Below are positions 44,175 to 52,434 of a stretch of 64,000 nucleotides of DNA, piece after piece. Every line of letters begins with the position of its first letter. Positions within the stretch are counted from its first letter, which is position 1. Below the pieces are notes generated by a model. It made no database searches. It was not told the DNA's origin and was given only the letters and a program-made list of their open reading frames with translations. Made by a program: the position numbers and the translations under genes. The DNA lies in the NCBI RefSeq assembly GCF_001457025.1, contig NZ_KQ758607.1, positions 104,700 through 168,699 of the forward strand, given 5' to 3'. The stretch comes from Pseudarthrobacter enclensis (lineage in GTDB: Bacteria > Actinomycetota > Actinomycetes > Actinomycetales > Micrococcaceae).

Positions 44175-44192
44175 ACTTTGTCATGACAAAGT
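44175..44192. promoter_or_regulatory. Second perfect palindrome upstream of the sugar isomerase (GntR-like)
   Basis: ACTTTGTCATGACAAAGT is an 18-bp perfect palindrome; the TTGTCATGACAA centre has the GT-N4-AC form typical of GntR-family operators. It is 12 bases from the LacI-type site and may overlap the -35/-10 region (TTGACT-N17-CAAAGT on the minus strand). Confidence 0.65.
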
Positions 44193-44272
44193 CGCGGAGT
44201 CAACGACCAGTCGGCCAGGGCAGCCGGCCAAGGCCCCTTACCGGCATGGCCGCGGGCGTCTACGCTGGGCCC

Positions 44273-44596
44273 ATGGCTGATACTTTCCCGTCCCTCGTGG
44301 ACACCTTCAAGAACGTGGGCGTCACTAAGGCCTACGGCACGCCGGTGAACCTGGGCGGCCAGGAGATCGTCCCCGTGGCGTTGGTGTCCTTCGGCTTTGG
44401 CGGCGGCAACGACGCCGGGGACGGGGCATCCGGCGGCGGTGGAGGCGGGACGGTCATCCCTTTGGGGGTGTACGCCACGGTGGACGGCCGCACGGTTTTC
44501 CGCCCCAACACCCTGGCCCTGCTGGCCTGCCTGGTGCCGCTGGTTGCGGTGACCGGGGCTGCGGTGCGGCGCGCCATCGCCGCCGGCGGAAGATAG
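44273..44596 (+). CDS. GerW/YtfJ-family protein
   Basis: 107 aa from ATG 44273, leaderless with TACGCT 6 bases upstream. FPSLVDTFKNVGVTKAYGTPVNLGGQEIVPVALVSFGFGGG and GGGGGTVIPLGVYATVDGRTVF are the conserved blocks of the YtfJ family, followed by a C-terminal hydrophobic helix (LLACLVPLVAVTGAAV). In Bacillus YtfJ is needed for spore germination; in non-sporing actinobacteria the role is unknown. Confidence 0.85.
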   Translation: MADTFPSLVDTFKNVGVTKAYGTPVNLGGQEIVPVALVSFGFGGGNDAGDGASGGGGGGTVIPLGVYATVDGRTVFRPNTLALLACLVPLVAVTGAAVRRAIAAGGR

Positions 44597-44872
44597 CGCC
44601 GGCCGCCGTCGTCGGACGTCCTTGGCGGGCGGGGTGCCCGCAAAATACCCTATTTCGCTCCAGCCCCGGCGGTTCCATAATGGCCTCATAGGCTTCGGAG
44701 ACCCTCCCCGCCACCGTGCCTGATGGGCGGGCGCGGGAGAGTCCCAGGTGGCAGCCCCGGTGTCGGCGCAGCGGGCAGCCACGCGGCCCGCCAGATCTCC
44801 GGCAGGGACCTCTCGGACCGACCCAGGGGGAGAGCAACCGCCATCGAAGGAATTGCAGCAAGGAGATTTGTC

Positions 44873-45259
44873 ATGCTCAAGGATTCGCAGGTCATGGCCG
44901 TACTGCCTGCCAAGGACATCGACAGGGCCAGGGAGTTCTACCGCGACAAGCTGGGACTCGAACCCAGCCAGACCATTGACGACCAGAACCTCATCTACAT
45001 GTGCGGCAACGGCACCGGATTCCTGCTCTACCAGACGGACAACGCCGGCACAGCGAAGAACACCCAGATGGGGTGGGGCGTGGCGGACGTAGAGAAGGAA
45101 GTCGAGGAACTCCGCGGACGCGGGGTCGTATTCGAGGAATACGACATGCCCGGGCTCAAGACCGAGAACGGCATCGCCACCTTGGAGGGTATGGGCCAGG
45201 GTGCCTGGTTCCTCGACAGCGAGGGCAACATCCTGAACATTGCGTCGATGCCCATGTAG
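44873..45259 (+). CDS. VOC/glyoxalase-like protein
   Basis: 128 aa from ATG 44873 with AAGGAG about 8 bases upstream. VOC signatures are VMAVLPAKDIDRAREFYRDK, IYMCGNGTGFLLYQT and GQGAWFLDSEGNILNI. Metal-dependent dioxygenase/isomerase fold or antibiotic-binding protein; substrate unknown. A ~150-base leader carries CGGGAG motifs but no gene. Ends before a long hairpin at 45281. Confidence 0.87.
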   Translation: MLKDSQVMAVLPAKDIDRAREFYRDKLGLEPSQTIDDQNLIYMCGNGTGFLLYQTDNAGTAKNTQMGWGVADVEKEVEELRGRGVVFEEYDMPGLKTENGIATLEGMGQGAWFLDSEGNILNIASMPM

Positions 45260-45280
45260 GCCACCCGGCTGCACCGACAA

Positions 45281-45362
45281 CGCACGACGCCGGCCGCCCG
45301 CCTTCCGCAGCACCCCGCACCCGGGGTGCGGGGCCGCGGGAGTCCGGCGCCGCCGTCGTGCG
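45281..45362. terminator. Nested hairpins between convergent VOC and DinB genes
   Basis: Outer arms CGCACGACG / CGTCGTGCG and an inner stem CCCCGCAC-N5-GTGCGGGG. It likely stops transcription from both sides. Confidence 0.65.
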
Positions 45363-45378
45363 CCTGTTGCCTTCCCCG

Positions 45379-45891
45379 TCAGTGCAGGTTGGCGTCGGCG
45401 CTGAGGATCTGCTCGCGGAGGATGTCTGCGTGGCCGCAGTGTTGGGCGGTCTCGCGGATCATGTGCAGGTACACCCATCGCAGGGGGAGCGGGCCGCGGC
45501 GGTTACCCCTTAGGACGCTGTCAAGGTCCAGCCCGGAGACCGCCTGCCGCGAGGCTTCGCACGCCTGCCGGTAGGCTCCCCGGATGGTGGCGACGGTGTC
45601 TTCGTCGTCCAGGATGAAAGACGCATCCGGCGTGGCAGGGATCCCGATCTCGGAGCGGGACCGCCCAGTGAGGGCTTCGTTGAACCAGACCTTCTCGACG
45701 AACACTGCATGTTTGACCAGCCCCAGCAGCGTGGTCCTGGACGGTACCAGGGAACGCCGCGCCTGCTCTTCGGTCAGGCCGTCGAGGCTGGCTGCCAACA
45801 TGGCCCTGTGCTGGTCCAGGAACGCTTCGAACTGCTGCCGCTCGGGCTGGTGGATGACGCCGTCAGGCTCGGCGGAGGAGTGTTCCGGCAT
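45379..45891 (-). CDS. DinB/DUF664-family protein
   Basis: 170 aa from ATG 45891, preceded by CATACT and 6 bases (leaderless). Four-helix DinB fold: RQQFEAFLDQHRAMLAASLDGLTEEQAR, LLGLVKHAVFVEKVWFNEAL and HMIRETAQHCGHADILREQI, with the three His that normally bind a metal (KHAV, LHMI, GHAD). Putative metal-dependent thiol transferase or hydrolase of unknown substrate. Confidence 0.88.
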   Translation of the reverse strand: MPEHSSAEPDGVIHQPERQQFEAFLDQHRAMLAASLDGLTEEQARRSLVPSRTTLLGLVKHAVFVEKVWFNEALTGRSRSEIGIPATPDASFILDDEDTVATIRGAYRQACEASRQAVSGLDLDSVLRGNRRGPLPLRWVYLHMIRETAQHCGHADILREQILSADANLH

Positions 45892-46046
45892 GGCTGCAGT
45901 ATGCCATGCCCGCTGCGGGCTGCCACGGCCTGCGCGGCCAGCTTCCACAACCGGCCCGAAGCCGCATAACCGGTGCCGGGCAGCAACGCTTATGCGGCTT
46001 GAGGCCGGTCGTGGTCTCTCGATGTGGCCCCAACAGGAGCGGAAGG

Positions 46047-47306
46047 TCAGGCTGCGGCCTCGCGCTTGCCGCTGAACGCCACCCGGAAGGCGCGGCGGAG
46101 GGTGAGATGGCTCCTGCGGCTGACCACGATCACGGCCCCGAGCCCGGCCAGCAGGACCACCAGGCCGCCCACCGCCACGGACCAGCGGGCGCCGAACTCG
46201 CTGCCGATCCAGCCGATCAGCGGAGAGCCCACGGCGGTTCCGCCCTGCAGGATGGCCAGGTAGAGGGCCAGGACGCGGCCCCGGAACTGCGGCTCGACGG
46301 AGAGTTGGATGCTGGTGTTGCAGCTGTTCAGGAATGTGATGGATGCCAGTCCCACCGGAACCAGCACCGCCGTGTACACCCAGAACGACGGCGCCACGCT
46401 GGCTGCCACGGTAAAGATCCCCAGGCCCAGCGCGCCACCGAGGAGGTAGCGCAGCCGCGGACGGGCACGGCGTGCGGCAAGCAGCGCCCCCGCCAGGGTG
46501 CCCACGGCCATGATCGAGCCGAGCAGCCCGAATTCGCCCGGCCCGGCGTGGAATTCGGTGGTGGCCATGAGCGCGTTGATGACCGGGAAATTCATGCCGA
46601 ACGCACCCAGGATGCCCACCAGGACCAGGATGAGGACGAGGTCCGGGCGGCTCCGGACATAGCGGAGTCCTTCGGCCACCTGGTGCTTGCCGCGCGCTGC
46701 GCGGACTGCCGGAACCAGCTCGGAGGTCCGGATCAGGAACAGGGACCAGATCACGGCGGCGTAGCTGGCGGCATTGAGCAGGAAGACGGGCCCGGTTCCC
46801 ACCCAGGCGATCAACACGCCGGCGATGGCCGGGCCGGTGAGCCGGGCGGTGTTGAAGGACGCGGAGTTCAGGGCCACCGCGTTGGATATGTTGTCCTGGC
46901 CCACCAGTTCGGAGACGAAGGCCTGCCGGGCGGGTGCATCAATGGCGCTGGCGATGCCCAGGCAGAGGGCCGCCAGGTAGGCGTGCCACAGCTGGGCCGT
47001 GCCGGTGACCACCAGCAGCCCGATGGCCAGGCCGGTGATGCCCATGGCCAGCTGGGTCCAGAGCAGGATGACGCGTTTGCGGTAGCGGTCGGCCAGGACT
47101 CCGCCGTAGGGACCCAGCAGGAGCATGGGGAGGAACTGCAGGCCTGTGGTGATGCCGACGGCGGCGCCGTCATGGTTGGTCAGCACCGTCAGCACCAGCC
47201 AGTCCTGGGCGATGCGCTGCATCCACGTGCCGATGTTGGAGACGATGGCGCCTCCGGCCCAGATGCGGTAGTTGCGGTTTTCGAGGGCGCGGAACATCTG
47301 GCTCAT
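46047..47306 (-). CDS. MFS transporter (DHA3/EntS-like)
   Basis: 419 aa, 12 TM. FRALENRNYRIWAGGAIVSNIGTWMQRIAQDWLVLTVL and GPYGGVLADRYRKRVILLWTQ (motif A region) place it in the DHA3 group of exporters. It begins 4 bases inside the end of the marR gene upstream, so the regulator and pump are translationally coupled. Expected to be induced by the MarR ligand, probably a drug or phenolic compound. Confidence 0.9.
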   Translation of the reverse strand: MSQMFRALENRNYRIWAGGAIVSNIGTWMQRIAQDWLVLTVLTNHDGAAVGITTGLQFLPMLLLGPYGGVLADRYRKRVILLWTQLAMGITGLAIGLLVVTGTAQLWHAYLAALCLGIASAIDAPARQAFVSELVGQDNISNAVALNSASFNTARLTGPAIAGVLIAWVGTGPVFLLNAASYAAVIWSLFLIRTSELVPAVRAARGKHQVAEGLRYVRSRPDLVLILVLVGILGAFGMNFPVINALMATTEFHAGPGEFGLLGSIMAVGTLAGALLAARRARPRLRYLLGGALGLGIFTVAASVAPSFWVYTAVLVPVGLASITFLNSCNTSIQLSVEPQFRGRVLALYLAILQGGTAVGSPLIGWIGSEFGARWSVAVGGLVVLLAGLGAVIVVSRRSHLTLRRAFRVAFSGKREAAA

Positions 47307-47761
47307 TTGCCGCTCATTTCCTGCATGATGCGGGCTGCGCGGCTGAGGACCAGCCGGTCTTCGTCGCTCAGTCCTGCCACGCGCCGGGCCAGCCAGGCGG
47401 TGCGCTGGTTGCGGGCTTCCGCCAGGACGGTCCGGCCTGCGTCGGTGATGCCGATGCTGACTTGCCGCCCGTCGTCGGGATGCGGTGTCCGGGTGACGTA
47501 CCCGTTCTCGGCCAGGGCGTTCACGATCCGGGTCATGGACGGGGCCTGGACGTGTTCACGGTCCGCCAACTCGCGGAGGGTGCGGGGCCCGAACTCGTTC
47601 AGCTGGGCCAGGACGGTGTACTGGCCGGGGGTGATGGCGTCGCCGGTGGCCTCGACGCGAAGGCGGCGTGACGTGCGCATCACGGCCGTGCGCAGGTCGA
47701 TGGCGAGGGTATCCGGGGTGATTTCTGCGGTGTGCTGGGTCTGTGTTTTGGTGGGGGCCAT
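47303..47761 (-). CDS. MarR-family repressor of the downstream MFS pump
   Basis: 152 aa. MarR winged helix: ITPGQYTVLAQLNEFGPRTLRELADREHVQAPSMTRIVNALAENGYV, then RTPHPDDGRQVSIGITDAG. It lies directly before and overlaps the MFS gene. A cluster of TGCTAA half-sites (47804-47885) upstream of it is the likely operator, so it should repress both itself and the pump until a ligand binds. Confidence 0.93.
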   Translation of the reverse strand: MAPTKTQTQHTAEITPDTLAIDLRTAVMRTSRRLRVEATGDAITPGQYTVLAQLNEFGPRTLRELADREHVQAPSMTRIVNALAENGYVTRTPHPDDGRQVSIGITDAGRTVLAEARNQRTAWLARRVAGLSDEDRLVLSRAARIMQEMSGK

Positions 47762-47803
47762 GTGGGCGGGTGCGCCTCCTGGAGAAGTCGGCCGGCAAGT
47801 TTC

Positions 47804-47885
47804 TTAGCACTGCTAATTAGTTCTGCTAACTATCATCCTCCTTTTAGTTGCTGGCAGCAACTGTTTTTGCTGTGGTTCTGCTAAC
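47804..47885. promoter_or_regulatory. MarR operator cluster (TTAGCA/TGCTAA repeats)
   Basis: TTAGCA-C-TGCTAA (47804-47816) is a perfect 13-bp dyad; TTAG-N3-TGCTAA follows immediately (47817-47829). A third TGCTAA half-site is at 47878-47883, and AGTTGCTG-G-CAGCAACT is a further dyad at 47846-47862. It lies between the divergent marR and DUF3592 genes, so both could be controlled. Confidence 0.65.
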
Positions 47886-47923
47886 GTCCGCCACGGCTGG
47901 CCCGGGTTGGCACAATGGTCAGC

Positions 47924-48418
47924 GTGACTGGGCGCAGAACTGATCGAATCCGTAAACCTCAACAGGCGTGGAAAAGGGTGCTGAACCTGGCGGTCACCGT
48001 CCTGGTCCTCCTGCTCGGGCCCATCATGTTCGGCGTCGGCAACTCCATGATTGAGGCCGATGAGGAACTGGCACGCACCGGAGTACAGACTGCGGGCACC
48101 ATCGTGAACTTCGACGACGTCACCAAGGCATCCCAGCGCAGGATCAAAGTGGAGTTCTATGCGGGCGACGCGTCCGTCCATGCCACCTTCGCGGCCGTGG
48201 ATCACGACCAGCACCCCGTGGTGGGCGATGAGGTGACGGTGGTCTATGCGGGGCAGGATCCCGGCCGGGCGATTGTGCTCGGTTACGAAAGCGACGGTGT
48301 CTGGTTCCGCGGGGCCGGCATCATACTGATCCTGATCTTTGGCGGGATTGGCGTTGTGCTGGTCCTCGCGTTCCTGCGGGGCTACTTCAAGAAGGGCACC
48401 CGGAAGCCGGCGGCCTGA
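47924..48418 (+). CDS. DUF3592 membrane protein
   Basis: 164 aa with two TM helices (VTVLVLLLGPIMFGVGNSM and IILILIFGGIGVVLVLAFL) and a small beta domain between them (TGVQTAGTIVNFDDV, HPVVGDEVTVVYAGQDPGRA). GTG 47924 is chosen because CACAAT sits 7 bases upstream; an in-frame ATG is at 47915. Extracytoplasmic loop protein of unknown function, divergent from marR. Confidence 0.75.
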   Translation: MTGRRTDRIRKPQQAWKRVLNLAVTVLVLLLGPIMFGVGNSMIEADEELARTGVQTAGTIVNFDDVTKASQRRIKVEFYAGDASVHATFAAVDHDQHPVVGDEVTVVYAGQDPGRAIVLGYESDGVWFRGAGIILILIFGGIGVVLVLAFLRGYFKKGTRKPAA

Positions 48419-48470
48419 GATTACGACGGCTCTGGCCGCTGCTCCCCGACAAGCGTCGGCTCGGTCCACC

Positions 48471-49064
48471 GTGACCGAACAGCAGCCTTATGAAGTGATC
48501 CGGCGCTATCCGCATTTCGAACTGCGACGCTACCCGGACTACGTGGTGGCTGAAGTGGCGGTGGCGGCGGATTTCGACCGGGCCGGCAACGCAGCTTTCA
48601 GGCGGCTCTTCAACTACATCACCGGGTCCAACACGGCCCGGGAGAAGCTGGCCATGACGGCCCCCGTCCTCCAGGCGCCGGGAACGCCGCACAAGCTGGC
48701 CATGACGTCGCCGGTGCTGCAAACCGGCCCGCTGCCCGGCGCCGCGGAAGCGGACAGGTTCGTGGTGGCCTTCGTCCTCCCGGCAGGGGTCACGGCAGAC
48801 ACCGCGCCGGTCCCCACCGATCCCACGGTGGCCGTCCGCTCGGTACCCGGATCCGTTGCCGCCGTCCTGCGCTTTTCCGGGCGGGGCACGGCGGCGGCCT
48901 TCCAGCGCCGGACCGGCGACCTGCGGGACGCGCTCGCGGTGGCAGGACTTGTGCCCGTGGGGGCGCCCCGGTTCGCACGCTTTGATCCGCCCTTCAAGCC
49001 GTGGTTCCTGCGGCGCAACGAGGTTGTCCAGGATGTGCAGGAGCCGGAACCCGGAGGTGCCTGA
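48471..49064 (+). CDS. SOUL heme-binding family protein
   Basis: 197 aa from GTG 48471. SOUL landmarks are YEVIRRYPHFELRRYPDYVVAEV, AFRRLFNYITGSNTAREKLAMTAPV, MTSPVL and FARFDPPFKPWFLRRNEV. Named for eukaryotic heme-binding relatives; bacterial function unknown. An upstream in-frame ATG would overlap the DUF3592 gene and lacks support. Followed 13 bases later by a GNAT gene. Confidence 0.88.
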   Translation: MTEQQPYEVIRRYPHFELRRYPDYVVAEVAVAADFDRAGNAAFRRLFNYITGSNTAREKLAMTAPVLQAPGTPHKLAMTSPVLQTGPLPGAAEADRFVVAFVLPAGVTADTAPVPTDPTVAVRSVPGSVAAVLRFSGRGTAAAFQRRTGDLRDALAVAGLVPVGAPRFARFDPPFKPWFLRRNEVVQDVQEPEPGGA

Positions 49065-49077
49065 TTAGGCTGGGGGA

Positions 49078-49581
49078 ATGGACTATGTGCTCCGCCAAGC
49101 CGCCCCGGACGACGCCGAGGCCGTCGTGTTGATGCACACCGCAGCGCATGAGGAAAGCTACGGCCACCTGCTCTCGCCGGCTTTCTTCGCCGAAAGGCGC
49201 CGGTCCATCCCGGAACGCGTGGCCCGGCGTCGGCCATACCTGGACGTTCCGCACCCACGGATCCTGGCGATTGACTCCGGAGGCGGGATAGTGGGCCTCG
49301 CGGACGCCGGACCGCCCCGCCAGGAGGACGCCCCGTGTGCGCTGGAGCTGTACTCCATCTTTGTCCTGGCGCGGGCGCAGGGAAGCGGCCTGGGCCGGGC
49401 GCTGATGGCGGCTGCGCTGGGGGAATCGCCCGCCTACCTTTGGGTGCTGGAGGAAAACACCAGGGCCCAAGCGTTCTACCGCCGGCAGGGTTTCGCGTTC
49501 GACGGCGGACGCGGCCACCTTCCGCCCGAATGGGAGGGCGTGCCGGAGTTGCGGATGGTCCGGGGACAGCCTGCAGCCTAG
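49078..49581 (+). CDS. GNAT-family N-acetyltransferase
   Basis: 167 aa. Acetyl-CoA-binding motif IFVLARAQGSGLGRALMAAAL and the V-shaped strand AYLWVLEENTRAQAFYRRQGF. Leaderless start: TAGGCT (49066-49071) 6 bases before the ATG. It overlaps the end of the convergent XRE gene by 4 bases. Substrate unknown. Confidence 0.9.
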   Translation: MDYVLRQAAPDDAEAVVLMHTAAHEESYGHLLSPAFFAERRRSIPERVARRRPYLDVPHPRILAIDSGGGIVGLADAGPPRQEDAPCALELYSIFVLARAQGSGLGRALMAAALGESPAYLWVLEENTRAQAFYRRQGFAFDGGRGHLPPEWEGVPELRMVRGQPAA

Positions 49582-49814
49582 CCTGCGGGGCCGTCCGGGT
49601 CGGCCACCAGCAGGTCACCCACCTCGCACCCAAGCGCGCTGCAGATGGCGGCGAGGGTGGAAAACCTGATGGCCTTGGCGCGGTCGTTCTTCAGGACCGA
49701 CAGGTTCACCAGGCTGACGCCGACGCGTTTGCTGAGCTCTGTGAGGGTCATGCCGCGCTGCTCCAGCAGCTCATCCAGCCTGCAATGAATGCCGCTGGTC
49801 TCCTCTGCCGGCAT
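49578..49814 (-). CDS. XRE-family helix-turn-helix regulator
   Basis: 78 aa. HTH_3: LDELLEQRGMTLTELSKRVGVSLVNLSVLKNDRAKAIRFSTL. It starts where the DUF2975 gene stops (TGATG, one-base overlap). The DUF2975/small XRE pair is recurrent in bacteria; the regulator likely controls its own operon through the 33-bp palindrome at 50471-50503. Confidence 0.9.
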   Translation of the reverse strand: MPAEETSGIHCRLDELLEQRGMTLTELSKRVGVSLVNLSVLKNDRAKAIRFSTLAAICSALGCEVGDLLVADPDGPAG

Positions 49815-50455
49815 CAGACCAGGCCCTCAGTATCCTTCTGGAGGCGGCCGCCGAACTGGAATACACCGGCAATGAAGATCAAGGCTATGCCGGCCACTAC
49901 GGGTACCAGGCTGATGGTGCCTTCAAACAGTACGCTTCCGGGGATGCGGTCCGGATTCAGGCCCAGCGCATCCGCGAGCCGGGTCCGGGCCAGGGCGTCC
50001 AGGACCTGCCCGGCCGTCCCAGCCACGGCGATCGCAGCCCCGCACGCGCCGATGACCCACACCGATCCCCGGGTGAAAAGAACCGCGCCGCGGAGCCGCA
50101 CGGCCAGCAGGAACAGCAGCGCCAGGAAGGCAAGGACGGCAACCTGGGTCAGGACGGCGGCCCACGCGAGAAGGCCGGCTTCCGTTCCGGGGAGGGCAGG
50201 GATGGTCGCTTCGACGGCCGAGAAGTGGGCTTCCGCACCCAGCCCCAGGCTGCCGGAGGGGCGGGTTCCGCCGTCAACGGGCAGGGTAAGGGTGGCGGGC
50301 CCTGTGAGCAGGCCGACGATGCCGACGACTGACATTACGGTGGTTACCGCGGCAACTACGGCCGAGCCGATCATCAGCACAGCGGCGTCCGCCCTGGACA
50401 CCACCTCGCGCTTTCTGTCTTCAGACGGGCGTCCGGTGTGCTTGGCTAGCTTCAT
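49814..50455 (-). CDS. DUF2975 membrane protein paired with XRE regulator
   Basis: 213 aa, four TM helices (SAVVAAVTTVMSVVGIVGLL, LAWAAVLTQVAVLAFLALLFLLAVRL, GSVWVIGACGAAIAVAGTAG, LVPVVAGIALIFIAGVFQF). It begins the two-gene operon. Function unknown; the family may modulate or sequester its DNA-binding partner at the membrane, which is inference. Upstream 15 bases lies the perfect operator. Confidence 0.85.
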   Translation of the reverse strand: MKLAKHTGRPSEDRKREVVSRADAAVLMIGSAVVAAVTTVMSVVGIVGLLTGPATLTLPVDGGTRPSGSLGLGAEAHFSAVEATIPALPGTEAGLLAWAAVLTQVAVLAFLALLFLLAVRLRGAVLFTRGSVWVIGACGAAIAVAGTAGQVLDALARTRLADALGLNPDRIPGSVLFEGTISLVPVVAGIALIFIAGVFQFGGRLQKDTEGLV

Positions 50456-50470
50456 GTTTCCCCCCCAGGG

Positions 50471-50503
50471 TTATCGAATGTCGTTATTAACGATATTCGA
50501 TAA
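50471..50503. promoter_or_regulatory. 33-bp near-perfect palindromic operator of DUF2975-XRE
   Basis: TTATCGAAT at the left end and ATTCGATAA at the right, with inner TCGTTA / TAACGA arms and one mismatch, centred on a T. Each half contains TCGAAT/ATTCGA and TCGTTA, so it may hold two overlapping sites. It lies 15 bases upstream of the operon start codon. Confidence 0.75.
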
Positions 50504-50551
50504 TGTAGTGGGCGAGCCAGCCGCCGGTCAATTCTCCGCCGCCGTTGGTGG

Positions 50552-50944
50552 CTACGCTGTGTGCGCGTCCCTGACGGCCGGCGGAGTCGCTCCTTGAAGC
50601 ACCCAGCGGTTGCCGTCCGGGTCGGTGAAGTGCGCAAACAGCACCCCGCCCATGTCCTGGACCTCGCTGACGCCCGCGCCGCGCTCCACCAGCTCCGTGC
50701 GCACGGCGGGGAGGTCGGGGACTACCAGCTGCAGTCCTTCGAGGCTTCCCGGTGCCATGGACGTCATCCCGGTGCCGATCACCACCGAGGTGGGTGAACC
50801 CGGCGGCGTCAACTGCACCACCCGCATGCCCGGGACATGCTCCACGTCGTGGTCCAGGACGAAGCCCAGCTTTTCGGTGTAGAACGCTTTGGCGCGGTCG
50901 ACGTCGGACACGGGAACCTGGACAACCTCAAGGCGCATTTCCAT
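50552..50944 (-). CDS. VOC/glyoxalase-like protein
   Basis: 130 aa from ATG 50944, leaderless (TAAAGT 7 bases upstream). LEVVQVPVSDVDRAKAFYTEKLGFVLDHDVEH, MRVVQLTPPGSPTSVVIGTGM and FAHFTDPDGNRWVLQGATP are the VOC blocks. Metal-binding enzyme or resistance protein of unknown substrate. An earlier frame start at 51034 is rejected. Confidence 0.88.
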   Translation of the reverse strand: MEMRLEVVQVPVSDVDRAKAFYTEKLGFVLDHDVEHVPGMRVVQLTPPGSPTSVVIGTGMTSMAPGSLEGLQLVVPDLPAVRTELVERGAGVSEVQDMGGVLFAHFTDPDGNRWVLQGATPPAVRDAHTA

Positions 50945-51064
50945 GCCCGTCACTTTACCGTTGACGGGGTTGATCGCTCCCTTATCGGCGGAAGATCCGG
51001 CTGTAAGAACCAGCCAGAAAACCAACCGGTGCAATCGGCCGAAGCGCGGAGTATCTTGTGGTGC

Positions 51065-51607
51065 ATGCGCAGCAAGGTGGCGGGCGGAAGCAACTACAGG
51101 CGGCTACTGGCGGAACTGGAGACCGCGGGACCACTGGACAAGGTGGTGGACAGGGCCCAGCCGGTGGCCAGTCGCCTCATGGCTGACCGCCGTGTCAGGT
51201 CCGCCGTGCTGGGGGACACCACGGGCATTCCCCTGCACGGCATCCTCACCGACCTGCCTTTCGGGGCCTGGTGGATGGCCGTTTTCCTGGACTTCTATAA
51301 GGACGACGGATCCCGGCAGGCCGCCAAACGGCTCGTGGCCCTGGGCGTGGTGGGCGCCGTACCCACCGCCCTCACCGGCTGGGCCCACTGGACCACCAAG
51401 GACCGGCCCATCCAGCGGGTCGGCGTCGTCCATGCCGCGGTCAACGCCACCGCCGCCGTCGTCTTCCTGTCCTCGTGGGCGGCGCGGCAGCGGGGCCGGC
51501 ACAAGCTGGGCATCCGGCTGGCGCGGGCCGGGGCGGTCCTGCTGCTCGTCAGCGGGTTCCTGGGCGGGCACCTGAGCAGCGGACGCACCGCCAGTAAGGG
51601 GCAGTAG
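51065..51607 (+). CDS. DUF2231 membrane protein
   Basis: 180 aa from ATG 51065 with TATCTT 7 bases upstream (leaderless). A soluble N-terminus precedes four hydrophobic segments: IPLHGILTDLPFGAWWMAVFLDF, AAKRLVALGVVGAVPTALTGWAHW, VGVVHAAVNATAAVVFLSSW and AGAVLLLVSGFLGGHL. His residues in helices (LHGILTDLP, VVHAAVN) may bind heme, as in related DUF2231 proteins. Ends before a strong hairpin. Confidence 0.85.
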   Translation: MRSKVAGGSNYRRLLAELETAGPLDKVVDRAQPVASRLMADRRVRSAVLGDTTGIPLHGILTDLPFGAWWMAVFLDFYKDDGSRQAAKRLVALGVVGAVPTALTGWAHWTTKDRPIQRVGVVHAAVNATAAVVFLSSWAARQRGRHKLGIRLARAGAVLLLVSGFLGGHLSSGRTASKGQ

Positions 51608-51627
51608 CCACCAAGGCACGTGAAGCA

Positions 51628-51664
51628 GATGCCGTGGAAACCCGAATCGGGTATCCACGGCATC
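51628..51664. terminator. Hairpin after the DUF2231 gene
   Basis: GATGCCGTGGA / TCCACGGCATC, an 11-bp perfect stem with inner ACCCG/CGGGT. It sits between the convergent DUF2231 and SnoaL-like genes. Confidence 0.75.
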
Positions 51665-51701
51665 ACTGCGTCCCCGGGGGCGGGGTCGCCGAAGGCATCG
51701 G

Positions 51702-52136
51702 TCAGTGCTCGGACATCTCCGGCATCAGCCCCAGCTGTGACAGGAACTCCACCTGGTCAAAGTAGAAGCGGTGCTCGGTGATTTCGCTGTCTTTGACGGT
51801 GGCGATGTCGCAGCTCTTCATCCTCAACTGCTTGCCGGTGGCCGGCAGGTTGTTGCCGGACGGGTGGGGCAGCGGACCGGTGTTGGTCCCGATGATGGTG
51901 CCTTCGTCGATGGCGACGTCCCCGGACTCATGCCGGGCAGTGTGCTCGTAATGGACATCCGGCATGGCATCCCAGAACTGGAAGAGGTAGGCGGTGATGG
52001 CGTCCCGTCCCCGCAGCTCACCCCGGTCCGGGGTGTAGGCGACGGCGTCGGCGGCGTAGCATCCGGCCAGCGTGTCCTTGTCCTTCTGGTCCATGGCCGT
52101 GGTTAAGCGATCCATGACTTCGCGTGCCTGTCCCAT
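51702..52136 (-). CDS. SnoaL/NTF2-like protein (ester cyclase type)
   Basis: 144 aa from ATG 52136; GGAGG lies 6 bases upstream, which decides against the ATG at 52148. NTF2-like fold: EVMDRLTTAMDQKDKDTLAGCYAADAVAYTP, LRGRDAITAYLFQFWDAMPD, and a typical SnoaL tail. Catalytic or binding role for a small hydrophobic ligand, unspecified. The ~298-base gap on its left to 52435 holds only a candidate -10 (TAGTCT at 52338-52343). Confidence 0.82.
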   Translation of the reverse strand: MGQAREVMDRLTTAMDQKDKDTLAGCYAADAVAYTPDRGELRGRDAITAYLFQFWDAMPDVHYEHTARHESGDVAIDEGTIIGTNTGPLPHPSGNNLPATGKQLRMKSCDIATVKDSEITEHRFYFDQVEFLSQLGLMPEMSEH

Positions 52137-52434
52137 ATCGACCTCCATTTTTGGGCGGCCTTCCGGAAGCGGAGGCCGCTTCGTGGACTGGCTTCTGCTG
52201 CTGTAGGAGCCGCTTTAATTCCACTCCCGCACGGATTCGGCCGTCAACGGAAAGGGCTACCCAACCGCGTGCAGCGCCCGGCGTCCGGTCACATTCCGTT
52301 GGGGGCTGCCCGGCAGTGCCGGATCCGGGCCGGCGCGCTAGTCTTGCCACACCACGCGCAGGATGCGTGACCTGGGAGCAGCGGGCAGGGTTGTAATGAG
52401 CTGACCACGCCCGACCGCGAGCCAAGGACAGCCG

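Noticed and set aside
43256..45478. A 740-codon open frame on the minus strand
   Set aside because: The isomerase begins at 44119; the extension covers other genes antisense and lies across two operators.
45906..47807. A 633-codon plus-strand open frame
   Set aside because: Antisense to the MFS and marR genes; composition typical of a shadow frame.
49578..50455. XRE-DUF2975 pair as a toxin-antitoxin system
   Set aside because: The membrane protein is a known non-toxic-type partner family; no toxin motif. Better read as regulator plus membrane partner.
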